64,000 nucleotides of DNA from Pseudoalteromonas umbrosa (GTDB lineage: Bacteria; Pseudomonadota; Gammaproteobacteria; Enterobacterales; Alteromonadaceae), in the NCBI RefSeq assembly GCF_030125375.1, contig NZ_JASJUU010000003.1, positions 882,247 through 946,246 of the forward strand, in the 5' to 3' direction. The notes beneath the pieces were generated by a model that saw nothing but the letters and a program-made list of their open reading frames with translations, did no database searches and was not told where the DNA came from. Numbering within the stretch: the stretch's first letter is position 1; each line of letters opens with the position of its first letter. This document shows, piece after piece, positions 8,977-18,020 of this stretch. The translations under genes and the position numbers were made by a program.

Positions 8977-10009
8977 CTCAGCATGGTTTGCTGAAATTGC
9001 CCCAAGCTGGGATAAAGACTCTCAGCCTTGTTATGTGGTGGTGGTAAAGCAAAACTTTGAATACGACAAGCAAGGCAAGGTCACCCAAGAGCTAAATGGT
9101 CCTGAGATCACCATGGGCGATGGCTTTCAAGGTGAAGGCGCGCAGTGTGAATTGATCGCCGCCAATGATATGGTGCCGTTTAAGCAAGGGTTTGAATGGT
9201 ATGGACGTTTTACTTGTTTTCCACCTAGTGATCGTGCTGCCCATGTGATGGAGGTGGGCGTTGACCTACTGAGTGACAATGCCGTTCTGATGAATAAAAC
9301 CTTACGAGTGACCGGAGAGCGGCGCTGGCGCTGGTCTTTATTTGGTGCGGTGGCAAAGGATTTACAGCCATTGAGGCCATTGTTGCTCAATTACGCGGTG
9401 GCGTATGGTGGTCAAGCGCCGAATAACCCACAAAGTATGGACAGAGAAAACCCCATAGGTCGAGGCTTTAAGCTCAGAAACCGAGACGGGATCGGGCAGC
9501 TATTACCGCAAGTGGAATATGCAGATCAGGTGTTAAGAAAACCGCGAGATACCACACCAGTTGCCAGCTTTGCACCCATTCCGCATTTTTGGTCACCGCG
9601 TTTGGAGTTGCAACCTGAGTTAGATGTTCAGGCCGTGGTTGCAGGTGACTACCCATATGTTGAAGCTTTATGTGCCAACTATTATAACTATGCGCCAGCG
9701 GATCAGTGCTTGCCTTGCACCCTAAAGCCGCATACCACAATCGCACTGAGTGGCTTAACCAAGGGCCAGCCTTATGGCCAAAAAGTCACTTTTGAATTGC
9801 CTTATATCAAACCTGAGTTGGTGATGATGCGCGGCGCTATGCAAACGCCGTTAAATATGGTGTGTGACAGCTTAATTCTTGACACCCATACTCAGCAGTT
9901 TTCTTTGCTATGGCGCACCACGGTGAAACAAGACGGGATCCACCCAATGGATACCTTGATAGTCATGCCAGAGCAAGCACCACTGCCGTATACAGAGTCA
10001 AGCTTATGA
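8963..10009 (+). CDS. DUF2169 T6SS effector adaptor/chaperone
   Basis: 348 residues matching the DUF2169 family, whose members act as adaptors loading PAAR/effector cargo onto VgrG. Recognisable elements are the N-terminal VVVKQNFEYD strand, the VTGERRWRW segment around residue 115 (family V-G-R-W), the LLNYAVAYGG motif near 140 and the ENPIGRGF motif near 160, all typical of the family. There is no signal peptide. The gene overlaps both neighbours (14 bases upstream; an ATGA overlap with the next gene), placing it in the middle of a tightly coupled loading operon with the PAAR-like protein and the large effector downstream. Confidence 0.85.
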   Translation: MLVNDSAWFAEIAPSWDKDSQPCYVVVVKQNFEYDKQGKVTQELNGPEITMGDGFQGEGAQCELIAANDMVPFKQGFEWYGRFTCFPPSDRAAHVMEVGVDLLSDNAVLMNKTLRVTGERRWRWSLFGAVAKDLQPLRPLLLNYAVAYGGQAPNNPQSMDRENPIGRGFKLRNRDGIGQLLPQVEYADQVLRKPRDTTPVASFAPIPHFWSPRLELQPELDVQAVVAGDYPYVEALCANYYNYAPADQCLPCTLKPHTTIALSGLTKGQPYGQKVTFELPYIKPELVMMRGAMQTPLNMVCDSLILDTHTQQFSLLWRTTVKQDGIHPMDTLIVMPEQAPLPYTESSL

Positions 10010-10950
10010 GCAGCGAACGCTACATTAGCTATTTAGGCCATATAAATACGTCGGGCACAACCTTAAGCGCATTTTATAGCGCTATTGAAAATGGCATGAC
10101 TTATACCGCCACCAGTAACCTAGAGGAAGAAGAAGGCATGGCGAAAGCCATTGTCGCCAAGCTCGGACCTTTGGCCAATTTACCGCGCGTTGCCCGTATT
10201 GAATTGATGCTGGGCGACTTGATGACAAGACTGGCCATCCCTGCGTTGCTGAGAGGAGAAAAAACGGGTGCCATTGCATGGTCTAACCGCATTCATTTTG
10301 TGCTCCCACAGCAAGGCACAGATCCGTTAATCAGTGATGAAGCCCTCAGCGCACTTTGCCAGCAATGCGAGTTACAAGATGTGTTGATAAGTCAAAGTGA
10401 CGATATTGATTTAACCCTGCCCGATGGCACTGTGGTGGTGGCGGCAGATGCCTGTACAGGCCATGAAATTTTGTATGACAGTGATTGGCAAGACAAGCTA
10501 CAGCGCCAAGATGGCACTGAAGGCATGATCATGAGCGAAGGTGCCTGTGCGTTACTGCTCGGTAAAAACAAGCAAGCCATGTGCTTAAAAAGCAGCAATA
10601 GTTCGTTAAAAAGCCAGTTAAAACAAGTAAAAGCAGACCTAAAAGACATTTATATTTCCAATATGGCGAGCACCAAGGCATGGCACAACATGTGGTTTGA
10701 TGCCAGTTGTTATCTGTATCAAGCGGCAACGCAGTCAGGCAGCAACGGATCCGCCTCTTTGATTAAATTAAAAGAGCCGGGCAGGTTATGTGGCCATGCT
10801 GGGGTCGCGCAAACCTTAATGGCTTTGGTACTTGGCTTTGCCTATCTAGATTTACCCATTCAGTACACATCCCCCAAGGTATGGTTGATAGTTGAGCACA
10901 CGCAGCCACAACTTTGGCAACTGACAAGGAGTGATGATGAGTTACATTAA
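10006..10950 (+). CDS. Ketosynthase-like T6SS-associated protein
   Basis: The start at ATG 10006 overlaps the DUF2169 stop as ATGA, giving 314 residues. The protein looks like a degenerate thiolase/beta-ketoacyl-synthase fold: an EGACALLLG segment (compare the synthase EGAGALVLE motif) and a late LCGHAGVAQTL segment (compare the GH-GAAG His motif). It is about 100 residues shorter than a real ketosynthase and the usual active-site Cys context is not obvious; the only candidate is DACTGHEIL near residue 145. Ketosynthase-like proteins of this type occur beside DUF2169/PAAR genes, where their role is unsettled. A chaperone or scaffold role is inferred; fatty-acid condensation looks unlikely. 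Confidence 0.6.
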   Translation: MSSERYISYLGHINTSGTTLSAFYSAIENGMTYTATSNLEEEEGMAKAIVAKLGPLANLPRVARIELMLGDLMTRLAIPALLRGEKTGAIAWSNRIHFVLPQQGTDPLISDEALSALCQQCELQDVLISQSDDIDLTLPDGTVVVAADACTGHEILYDSDWQDKLQRQDGTEGMIMSEGACALLLGKNKQAMCLKSSNSSLKSQLKQVKADLKDIYISNMASTKAWHNMWFDASCYLYQAATQSGSNGSASLIKLKEPGRLCGHAGVAQTLMALVLGFAYLDLPIQYTSPKVWLIVEHTQPQLWQLTRSDDELH

Positions 10951-11959
10951 TGCCGGCCAAGGAAAGCAAGCCGGAACGGTACAATATGACATTGATGCCA
11001 CCAGTGCAGAGCTGCGCAGTGGCGGCAGCCAAACTTGGCGTCATAATAACCCTGTTTTACTGGGCTTAACCGCAGCGGCAAAGCGCAATGGCGCACTAGG
11101 CCAAGCCAGTGGGGTGGCGATATTTGCTGATAAAAGCAGTGGCGAAAGCGCATTTCGTGACGAAATAGATAGGCCCAAATACAGCGACCATACTTTGGGT
11201 GACCTGATCACTGAGTTTATTCCTGACTACATTATTCCGCCCCCAGAATGGGATGAAGAAGCCAATCAGCCCATCTTGCCACACATCGAGCCTGTAACGG
11301 GCATGGACGTTAACAAGCCAGTGAACGATGCCGATGCCTTATTACGCCTTGCCAGCGAAGAACTTGGTTGGGAGGCCGGTGAGCAAAGTGAGATAACTAA
11401 AGACACAGAGGCAAACGAGCAACAAGTGCGCATGGCGAGTGGGAAAAATGTACTGATCAATGGCCGCTCCGCAGTCCATGTTGAAAGCAAAGGCAAACTG
11501 ATGAGTTTGGATATTTGCTTAACCACCATAGGCATTCCTGTGGTGCCCATTCCCTATTGCAATGTGGCAAAAACCGATGACATCACCAACACCGCTAGCT
11601 CAGTGAAAATTAACGGTAACCCAGCAGGGACAAGAGATAGCGAATTTACCGAGAGCACAGGGGATCAACCCGGTGACAAAAAAGGCATTATGAGCGGTGT
11701 GACCGAAGGCAAAGCGGAGTTTATGTTGGGATCATTCAATGTGTTTATTGAAAACCAGCCAGCGGTGCGCCAAGGGGATATCATGATATCGAACAACAAA
11801 AATACCCCGCCTTCGCCATTAATGCAGTCAGGCAGTATGCCTGTACAGCGACTCAGCGTTGAAAACCGCCCCACCCCAGCACCGCAAGAGGGCGATAAAA
11901 ACATCACCTTGGTGGTATCAGGGATCAGTAATTCACAGGAAAGGATCAGGATCGGATGA
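10937..11959 (+). CDS. PAAR-like DUF4150 spike-tip protein
   Basis: Starts at ATG 10937 (in-frame GTG 10931 and ATG 10934 are alternatives); the AAGGA at 10925-10929 best fits 10937. About 340 residues. The C-terminal half has the DUF4150 PAAR-like signature: GIPVVPIPYCNVAKTDD, SSVKINGNPAGTRDS, STGDQPGDKKGIMSG, GKAEFMLGSFNVFIENQPA and a QGDIMISNN end. Proteins of this family cap the VgrG spike and deliver the effector encoded next to them. The N-terminal 150 residues contain a proline-rich acidic linker (IIPPPEWDEEANQP). The 3' end overlaps the large effector gene as ATGA, which strongly suggests the two work as a pair. Confidence 0.88.
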   Translation: MSYINAGQGKQAGTVQYDIDATSAELRSGGSQTWRHNNPVLLGLTAAAKRNGALGQASGVAIFADKSSGESAFRDEIDRPKYSDHTLGDLITEFIPDYIIPPPEWDEEANQPILPHIEPVTGMDVNKPVNDADALLRLASEELGWEAGEQSEITKDTEANEQQVRMASGKNVLINGRSAVHVESKGKLMSLDICLTTIGIPVVPIPYCNVAKTDDITNTASSVKINGNPAGTRDSEFTESTGDQPGDKKGIMSGVTEGKAEFMLGSFNVFIENQPAVRQGDIMISNNKNTPPSPLMQSGSMPVQRLSVENRPTPAPQEGDKNITLVVSGISNSQERIRIG

Positions 11960-14900
11960 CAAGTACAGCTCCCACTAGCGTCAATGAGCAAGGCGCTTAT
12001 CGCGAATTGGTGTTTGAAGGCTATGCCAGTGACTCAGAGCAAGTCTCATTGATGATCAAAGATTACAGCGAAGATCAGGCAAAAACCGGTTTCTATAAAA
12101 TTCCGCTGGGCTTTGCCAACACCACACAAAACAATAATAACGCCGATGTTGAGTTGGTGTACATTTACCCCTTGTGTGAGTGCACCCCAGATGGCGCCGC
12201 TGAGCGCAAACTAACGAACTTAAGACCCGGATATTTATACATTTATGTAGACGGTCATTTATGGCGCGAGCTTGAAGTCACAGAGCACGAAGAAGAAGAC
12301 ATTTCTTATTTTAAAGATGTGAACCTCGCGTACCAAAAAGGCCCGCAGGCGTGGCGCATTGATGAGCACGGTCAAGTTGGTGAGCGCGTGGCAACGGGTG
12401 AGCAGCTTAAGCAAGTTTTGGTGCCCAATAAATTGTATGGTCAGCCATGCCGAGTAGAAATTGCATTCAGTGAAACCCAGTGGTGCTGGCGACAAATTGA
12501 AGCCTTTGGCGGCATGAGCGAAAACGATCCGCGCTTAAACTATGGCCCAAGAGTTCAGCCGGGCACCAATGATGACGCAGCGAGCGAGCGCCGTAGCCAA
12601 CGTATGCAAGTGCTTGATAAATTGGGTAACTATGCACAAGGTTACAGCAATGATGAGGCGCCGCAGCACATCCCGCTGCCGCGTATGCCAAAAAATGGCC
12701 TACACCGCCCGGTATTAAAAGACCCAATAGGCGTGGCCCGTTATCTTGCCGCTGAAATCGTCTCAGAGCGTAAAAACATCCAGCAATTGTCGATGGAGTC
12801 TATCAAAGGCGCGCCCCTTACCCCAGATGATTTTGAAGACTTTGCACCAGAGCAAAAAAACATTTCTAAACATGTGCTGGCAACCACCATTCAGTCGCAG
12901 TTTTTTGCGTTTCCCAATACCACCCAGCAAAAAGTGGACCTTGGCATGTCGGTCTCTGAACATGAGCAAGATATGGCACAAAACTACAAAAGTTGGGTGC
13001 GCGCTGGTTTTTCAAAGTATGAGTTTAGACGCTACTTAAAAACGGAACAGGCACTGACCTCTGCCCGCGCCATTAATGTGCAAAAGTCATTTGGTTTTGA
13101 CCATATCACCCGCGAAGACGAGCCAATGAGCTTTTACCAAGCGGTGAAGGACTACGGCTATTACGAAGATGTAAGACGCAACTTTGTGTATGAGCTAATA
13201 AGCGATGTCACCGCGCCTTACACCGATCTCACCAAAACCTTAATTGAAAGTTTTTTAGTACATGACTCAGATTTTAGGGCTGCCAAGCAAATAGACGAAG
13301 AGGACATGGGCCAAGAGCTGATGTTAAAAGTGCTGGGCACGCATCCCTTAGATACTGAAAACGCAGCCAACAGTTTAAAACTGACCGCACTGATGTACCC
13401 GAAAAAGACCGGCACTGCATTGAGCGATTATGAGTGCGCGCGCAGAGAAAGCAGTGACCCATTCGATACGGTTTTTTCAGTTGAATTACAGCAACAAATT
13501 CAGCAAGACATAGACGACGGCTTAATGTCTGGCGAGCAGCGCGAGTTTTGGCGCCGTGCTTCGCATGTGGTTTGGGGTGTATTGGCTGTGAGTTTTTCCG
13601 TACCAACCAGCTATTATGCTGCTGGGGGGGCTGGCAAAGATTTTAAAGCACACAGTGCTGATAGAAACACACAAGAAGAGAGGCTTAGATCGCAACGTTC
13701 AGAGATTCAAAAAGAAATAGACAACCTACACGACAGTATTGCATTGAAGCAACAGGAGATCAGTGCAAGGCAAGCTGCAAATGCACAAGTGCGTCAAGAG
13801 TTACAGTCTGGGTTATTTGGAGAGGGTAAATCAATACCGGATAGCATGGATCAGGTTTTAGCCAACAGAATGGAAGAGTTAGAAGCGCTTCATGATAACC
13901 ATAGTCGGGCGCGTGCTAGGCTGATCCGCACCAAGCAAAATTTAAAGCTGTTACATCAAAGCGGTGAGTATTATCAAGGTAGGTCTTTTCGGGACCTTTT
14001 ATTACGTGAAGTGCCACACACTCGCTATATGCATTTAGCTAAAGTGATGACAGGCGATTTGCTGACAGAAATAGATATTGATGTTAACGATTATTATTCT
14101 AACAAATTACCTGATGGCAAAGTACCGCTTAACTTTTTAGATAAAGCCAAACGTGCCCAAGAGAGCTTGCTAAAGCTTGAGCGTGCTGCAGAAGGGTTTG
14201 ATAGTGCCTATGAGAGCCCTCAAACAGATCCTTTAGTAAAAGCAAAAATAGACGAATTTGCTTCTATTGAAGCGCGATTAGATCACATTCTAGAGCTGGA
14301 TGGCTCTTTGGATGAAGTGCTTAAAGTGATGGAAAAACAGCAAGCTGATATAGAGGCTGGGCAAACACGCATTAAAAAAACTTTAGTAGTTATGGATTTG
14401 TCTGCTGTGGAAGAGTTGAAAGCAGCAATTGAGGAAAATTTTGATAAGATTGAAAATAATTTGGTTAGGGATTTAGAGATTGAATGGAAATTAAAAGGCT
14501 TTAGTCACGAAAATGAAGCATTGAGCAAAATGGCCCGAATGAACATTAATCCAGCGACACTAGATGCGGTGCTGAGAAACCTGTTACCAGTTGTTGCCAT
14601 CCTCGAAGTGGCTAATCTCTACAGTACCATCAATGACCCTAATGCACCTGAAATAGCTAAATTATCTGCGATTTTAGATACCGCAGATATTATGAGTAAT
14701 ATTGGCCTCAATATGGTGGAAAGAAAAATAGGCCTGCCTTCACCAAAACAGTGCTATGCAATCATACGTAGTAAGCCTGTTCCTCCAAGTGCCTTAACAA
14801 AACGTTTTTGGTGGTCATCTCAATTGAAATTTAAGGTGTATGGTTCGTTAGCGGCAAATGCACTAACATTTATTGCCAGTGCGGTCAGTACATACGTTGC

Positions 14901-15735
14901 TTATAACAACATGATTTCAGCAAATGAGCGGGGCGATGGGGCACAAGCCTTGTCTCAAGGTTTAATGATGACTGGGGCAGCGAGTATGACTTTGTCATCT
15001 CTTTTAGGAATATTGGCTAAGTCGAGTTTGGTATTTCAGAGCGCAGCACTTGTATCATTGGCTTCGGGGCTTGCGATTGCAGGCGTGATTATACTACTAA
15101 TCGGAGCAGGTATCGCATGGGCATTTTCGGAAGAGCCGATAGAGGCTTGGCTTGAGGCTTGCCACTGGGGGAAAAGCAAGACCCGCTTTAAAAATGATGA
15201 CAGTCATGATGCCACAATCCGCGCTGCCCAGTGGGAGGAAAACCCAGAGTTGGCTTTGCATGATTTATACAACACACTCTATCGCCCCAATTTATCGATT
15301 ACCTCTATTAATGTGATTGGCTCAGCGAAGTTTTCATTCAGTGTTCCTCTTTCATATCCAGAAAATGGCGCAAAATTGGTATTTATGTACAAAAAGCAAG
15401 GTGACGACAACTTTAGTATTTTATCAAGACACCAAATTAGTCAAATGGTCGATACGATTGAACTCTACCCTAATCGTACTGGTTGGGAGTTTACCACGAC
15501 TTATTCAAAAATTAAGCACGCTTTAGGGATTCAGCAAGATATGAGGATTGAATTTAAAGTGCTTTATGCCATTTATCCAAGAGGGATAAGCGAGCCCATC
15601 ATTCATGGCACTAAGCAAGAGTTTGTGCTGCCAATAAGGTTTGAGAGAAAGAAAGAAGAAAGTATTCAGCAGCGTCATGGTGGGTTAGCAATGTGTTCAT
15701 TTCAGACAGCGCCTACTAGTCTTATGGCATTATAA
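11956..15735 (+). CDS. Large VasX/BTH_I2691-like T6SS membrane-targeting effector
   Basis: 1259 residues. The N-terminal 200 resemble the VasX N-terminal region (NLRPGYLYIYVDGHLWRELEV), a recognition domain of T6SS toxins delivered with DUF2169/PAAR-like partners. A hydrophobic stretch lies near 535-555, a coiled coil near 570-640 (RLRSQRSEIQKEIDNLHDSI), and a cluster of membrane helices at about 955-1055 with a glycine-rich hairpin (ALVSLASGLAIAGVIILLIG), followed by the EEPIEAWLEACHWG motif typical of BTH_I2691-type effectors. A beta-rich tail of about 170 residues follows. Members of this group are thought to permeabilise target membranes in a colicin-like way. No hydrolase motif is visible. 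Two candidate immunity genes follow immediately. Confidence 0.82.
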   Translation: MTSTAPTSVNEQGAYRELVFEGYASDSEQVSLMIKDYSEDQAKTGFYKIPLGFANTTQNNNNADVELVYIYPLCECTPDGAAERKLTNLRPGYLYIYVDGHLWRELEVTEHEEEDISYFKDVNLAYQKGPQAWRIDEHGQVGERVATGEQLKQVLVPNKLYGQPCRVEIAFSETQWCWRQIEAFGGMSENDPRLNYGPRVQPGTNDDAASERRSQRMQVLDKLGNYAQGYSNDEAPQHIPLPRMPKNGLHRPVLKDPIGVARYLAAEIVSERKNIQQLSMESIKGAPLTPDDFEDFAPEQKNISKHVLATTIQSQFFAFPNTTQQKVDLGMSVSEHEQDMAQNYKSWVRAGFSKYEFRRYLKTEQALTSARAINVQKSFGFDHITREDEPMSFYQAVKDYGYYEDVRRNFVYELISDVTAPYTDLTKTLIESFLVHDSDFRAAKQIDEEDMGQELMLKVLGTHPLDTENAANSLKLTALMYPKKTGTALSDYECARRESSDPFDTVFSVELQQQIQQDIDDGLMSGEQREFWRRASHVVWGVLAVSFSVPTSYYAAGGAGKDFKAHSADRNTQEERLRSQRSEIQKEIDNLHDSIALKQQEISARQAANAQVRQELQSGLFGEGKSIPDSMDQVLANRMEELEALHDNHSRARARLIRTKQNLKLLHQSGEYYQGRSFRDLLLREVPHTRYMHLAKVMTGDLLTEIDIDVNDYYSNKLPDGKVPLNFLDKAKRAQESLLKLERAAEGFDSAYESPQTDPLVKAKIDEFASIEARLDHILELDGSLDEVLKVMEKQQADIEAGQTRIKKTLVVMDLSAVEELKAAIEENFDKIENNLVRDLEIEWKLKGFSHENEALSKMARMNINPATLDAVLRNLLPVVAILEVANLYSTINDPNAPEIAKLSAILDTADIMSNIGLNMVERKIGLPSPKQCYAIIRSKPVPPSALTKRFWWSSQLKFKVYGSLAANALTFIASAVSTYVAYNNMISANERGDGAQALSQGLMMTGAASMTLSSLLGILAKSSLVFQSAALVSLASGLAIAGVIILLIGAGIAWAFSEEPIEAWLEACHWGKSKTRFKNDDSHDATIRAAQWEENPELALHDLYNTLYRPNLSITSINVIGSAKFSFSVPLSYPENGAKLVFMYKKQGDDNFSILSRHQISQMVDTIELYPNRTGWEFTTTYSKIKHALGIQQDMRIEFKVLYAIYPRGISEPIIHGTKQEFVLPIRFERKKEESIQQRHGGLAMCSFQTAPTSLMAL

Positions 15736-15763
15736 TTAAAGGGCGTTTATTTTAAGGAAAAAT

Positions 15764-16648
15764 ATGCAAGAAGAATCTGATGAGTCGCTCGAACAATGGC
15801 GGCTAGAAAAATCAAAAGAAATAAAGTTATATGCGAAAAATATTAGTAAATATACAGATCAAGGTATCTATTATTTCGATGTTTCGAAGGAGCATTTACA
15901 CCATAAAAGTTACGAGGAGCGATTGGCGTTTGCAGCTCGCTTGAATGGCTGTGAATTTAAAGTGGCAAAACCTTTTAAACGAAGGTTTGTATCGCGAGAA
16001 CACACAGAACGTTATTATCATATCGGTAAATGTGATGGACAAGTGTTGGCTTTGCGCAGAGCGCCCGGAATTTGGCTTGTTTGTTTTTTTCTTTCTCTTT
16101 TTGGCTTTTTGGGTGGTTTTGGCCTATTTATCGTTGGATTAATCACAGGGCCCGCTTGGTGGATGTTGGCAGGTATAGCATTATTCTTTATCGGCCCATG
16201 GCTGACTTATAAGTTATGGGAAAAGTTGGATTGGTTAGACAAGATTGAGTTTAACCGCCATACCGGACTTGTGCGCACCTCACATACTTTGTTGCGACGG
16301 CCATTTTATGTCCCGATTGAAGATGTTGAAATGTGTGAAGGCCCAATCATTCAAGCGGCGAGAGGAGGAGGTGAAATGGGAACGGGTGGTTTAGTGTTGA
16401 CTAAATACCCAGCTAAGTTTTGGTGGCGACCAACCATTGCCACTTTTGGGGGGATGGAAAAAGATCATTGGACAGCGATTCTTAAATTTATGGACAGTGA
16501 TGAGTTGATCCATAGGCATGTTCACACCGAGATAGAAGAGCATTATAAAAGAGACAAAAATGCCATGGGTACAGGCCCGTTTCCAGAGTCAATGAAAAAG
16601 TATTTTGACCCAGAGGATAAGCAAATTAATCGGTGGAAGGTTTGGTAG
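15764..16648 (+). CDS. Putative effector immunity membrane protein, copy 1
   Basis: 294 residues, preceded by AAGGA. Charged N-terminal 105 residues, then two adjacent membrane segments around 106-155 (the first roughly FFLSLFGFLGGFGLFIVGLI) and a C-terminal cytosolic domain with EDVEMCEGPIIQAARGGGEMGTG. It begins 28 bases after the toxin gene and is paralogous to the next gene, which fits tandem immunity proteins protecting the inner membrane from the VasX-like effector. The fold resembles nothing I can name with certainty; DUF6708-type membrane proteins found after T6SS effectors are a possible match. Immunity function is inferred from position and topology. Confidence 0.65.
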   Translation: MQEESDESLEQWRLEKSKEIKLYAKNISKYTDQGIYYFDVSKEHLHHKSYEERLAFAARLNGCEFKVAKPFKRRFVSREHTERYYHIGKCDGQVLALRRAPGIWLVCFFLSLFGFLGGFGLFIVGLITGPAWWMLAGIALFFIGPWLTYKLWEKLDWLDKIEFNRHTGLVRTSHTLLRRPFYVPIEDVEMCEGPIIQAARGGGEMGTGGLVLTKYPAKFWWRPTIATFGGMEKDHWTAILKFMDSDELIHRHVHTEIEEHYKRDKNAMGTGPFPESMKKYFDPEDKQINRWKVW

Positions 16649-16701
16649 CGGTTTTGCTGCCAAGCCGAGCTAAAAGGGTTGAGTTTGTAGCAAGGAATGT
16701 C

Positions 16702-17574
16702 ATGAACGTGAAAAAAGTTGGTTCACCTTCTTCTGAAAGTTTGTCTAAAAAAGAGCGACGGAGACGAGAATTTGAAAAAGAGAAAGCGAATGCCCCGAGT
16801 TATATGCGAGCTGCTTATGATGAGCTTGAGAGAAAAAGTCGCAATCGAGAGAAATATGATAAACAGGGGGTATTTTTTGATGAGCTTTCAAAAGACCACC
16901 TCCATAATCAGACATATGAGCAACGCCTTGCAAAAGCTGCACAACTAAATGGCTGTGAATTTAAAGAAGCTAAGCCATTTAAAAAGCCGTTCTCATCGCG
17001 GGAGCACCATGGTACGGATAATCACATTGGCTGGTGCGATGGACAAGTTGTTGGGATCCGAAGAGCGCCATTTTGGGGCGGGTTTTGTTTTTTATGGTTT
17101 ATCTTATGTGTCTATATGCTTTTTTTTAGTGTTGTTAATGTTGTCTTTTTTTGGAATTTTTCGTACGCATATTTGATCCCTGTAAGTATATTAGGCCCCA
17201 TGGCCGTTCACAAAGTCTGGGAGTGGGGGGCATGGATAGACAAAATAGAATTTAATCGCCACACCGGGTTGGTACGCATGCCATTTTCTTTTCTGAGACG
17301 GCGATTTTATGTGCCAATTGAAGACATAGAATTATGTGAAGGCCCTGTGGTACAAGCCGCAAGAGGCGGCGGAGAAATGGCCACCGGCAGCCTAGTGTTA
17401 ACCAAATACCCAAAGCGCTACTGGTTTAGGCCAACCATTACGGTGTTTGGTGGGATGGAGCAAGAGCATTTTCAGAAAGATAAAAACGCCATGGGCACAG
17501 GCCCGTTTCCGGAATCAATGAAAAAGTACTTGGATGCTGAGGATAAGCAGATCAACCGATTTGAGGTTTGGTAG
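16702..17574 (+). CDS. Putative effector immunity membrane protein, copy 2
   Basis: The start chosen is ATG 16702, with CAAGGA 6 bases upstream; an in-frame GTG at 16633 overlaps copy 1 and lacks a ribosome-binding site. 291 residues. It parallels copy 1 through most of its length: YDKQGVFFDELSKDHLHNQTYEQRL, LNGCEFKEAKPFKKPF, two membrane segments near 130-175, KIEFNRHTGLVRMPF and an almost identical C-terminus (DKNAMGTGPFPESMKKY). Compared with copy 1 it lacks about 26 residues between FGGMEQEH and KDKNAMG and has a longer, Lys/Glu-rich N-terminus. A diverged duplicate could protect against a different toxin variant. Confidence 0.65.
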   Translation: MNVKKVGSPSSESLSKKERRRREFEKEKANAPSYMRAAYDELERKSRNREKYDKQGVFFDELSKDHLHNQTYEQRLAKAAQLNGCEFKEAKPFKKPFSSREHHGTDNHIGWCDGQVVGIRRAPFWGGFCFLWFILCVYMLFFSVVNVVFFWNFSYAYLIPVSILGPMAVHKVWEWGAWIDKIEFNRHTGLVRMPFSFLRRRFYVPIEDIELCEGPVVQAARGGGEMATGSLVLTKYPKRYWFRPTITVFGGMEQEHFQKDKNAMGTGPFPESMKKYLDAEDKQINRFEVW

Positions 17575-18020
17575 CTATAGATTGCTGGGCTAGCCGGCAA
17601 TGTCGTGGGGAGGGTTGCGCTGTGGTTAAATTTATAAGTTTGAAATATCACTAGCTTTTGACCCTTTACTACGGTGGCGACACTTCACCAGAACTTTCCC
17701 TTTGTCACTCTTAACTTGCTTCAGAGCTCATAGCCAGATGAGGTTTTTAAGTTTTTAAGCTGTTTTAGCAATATAGCGCCATTTAGCTGAAACATGGGTC
17801 TGGGAATAAGGGTACAAAGGTTCAGCTAGCATATTGAGAATAGCTATTGTTAATGATATTGTGAATTTTATTCTGTTTTTATCCTTACCTTTATATTCCC
17901 CATAGACTTTTGGCAGGTAAATTAATCTAAGCGAATTTTTTACTAAAAGTGATGCATTATTTGGCTAGGTATTTATACAGCATATAACTATTACTATGAT
18001 AACTTAAACAAGGAGTGTAA
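17575..18020. other. Intergenic region after the T6SS island
   Basis: 446 bases with no credible gene on either strand. Just after the last T6SS gene a short hairpin (17581-17601, ATTGCTGG / CCGGCAAT with one G-T pair) could end transcription, although no T run follows. An 8-bp inverted repeat TAGCTGAA / TTCAGCTA spans 17784-17828. The last 60 bases are AT-rich and carry the AAGGAG (18009-18014) used by the next gene. Confidence 0.5.
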
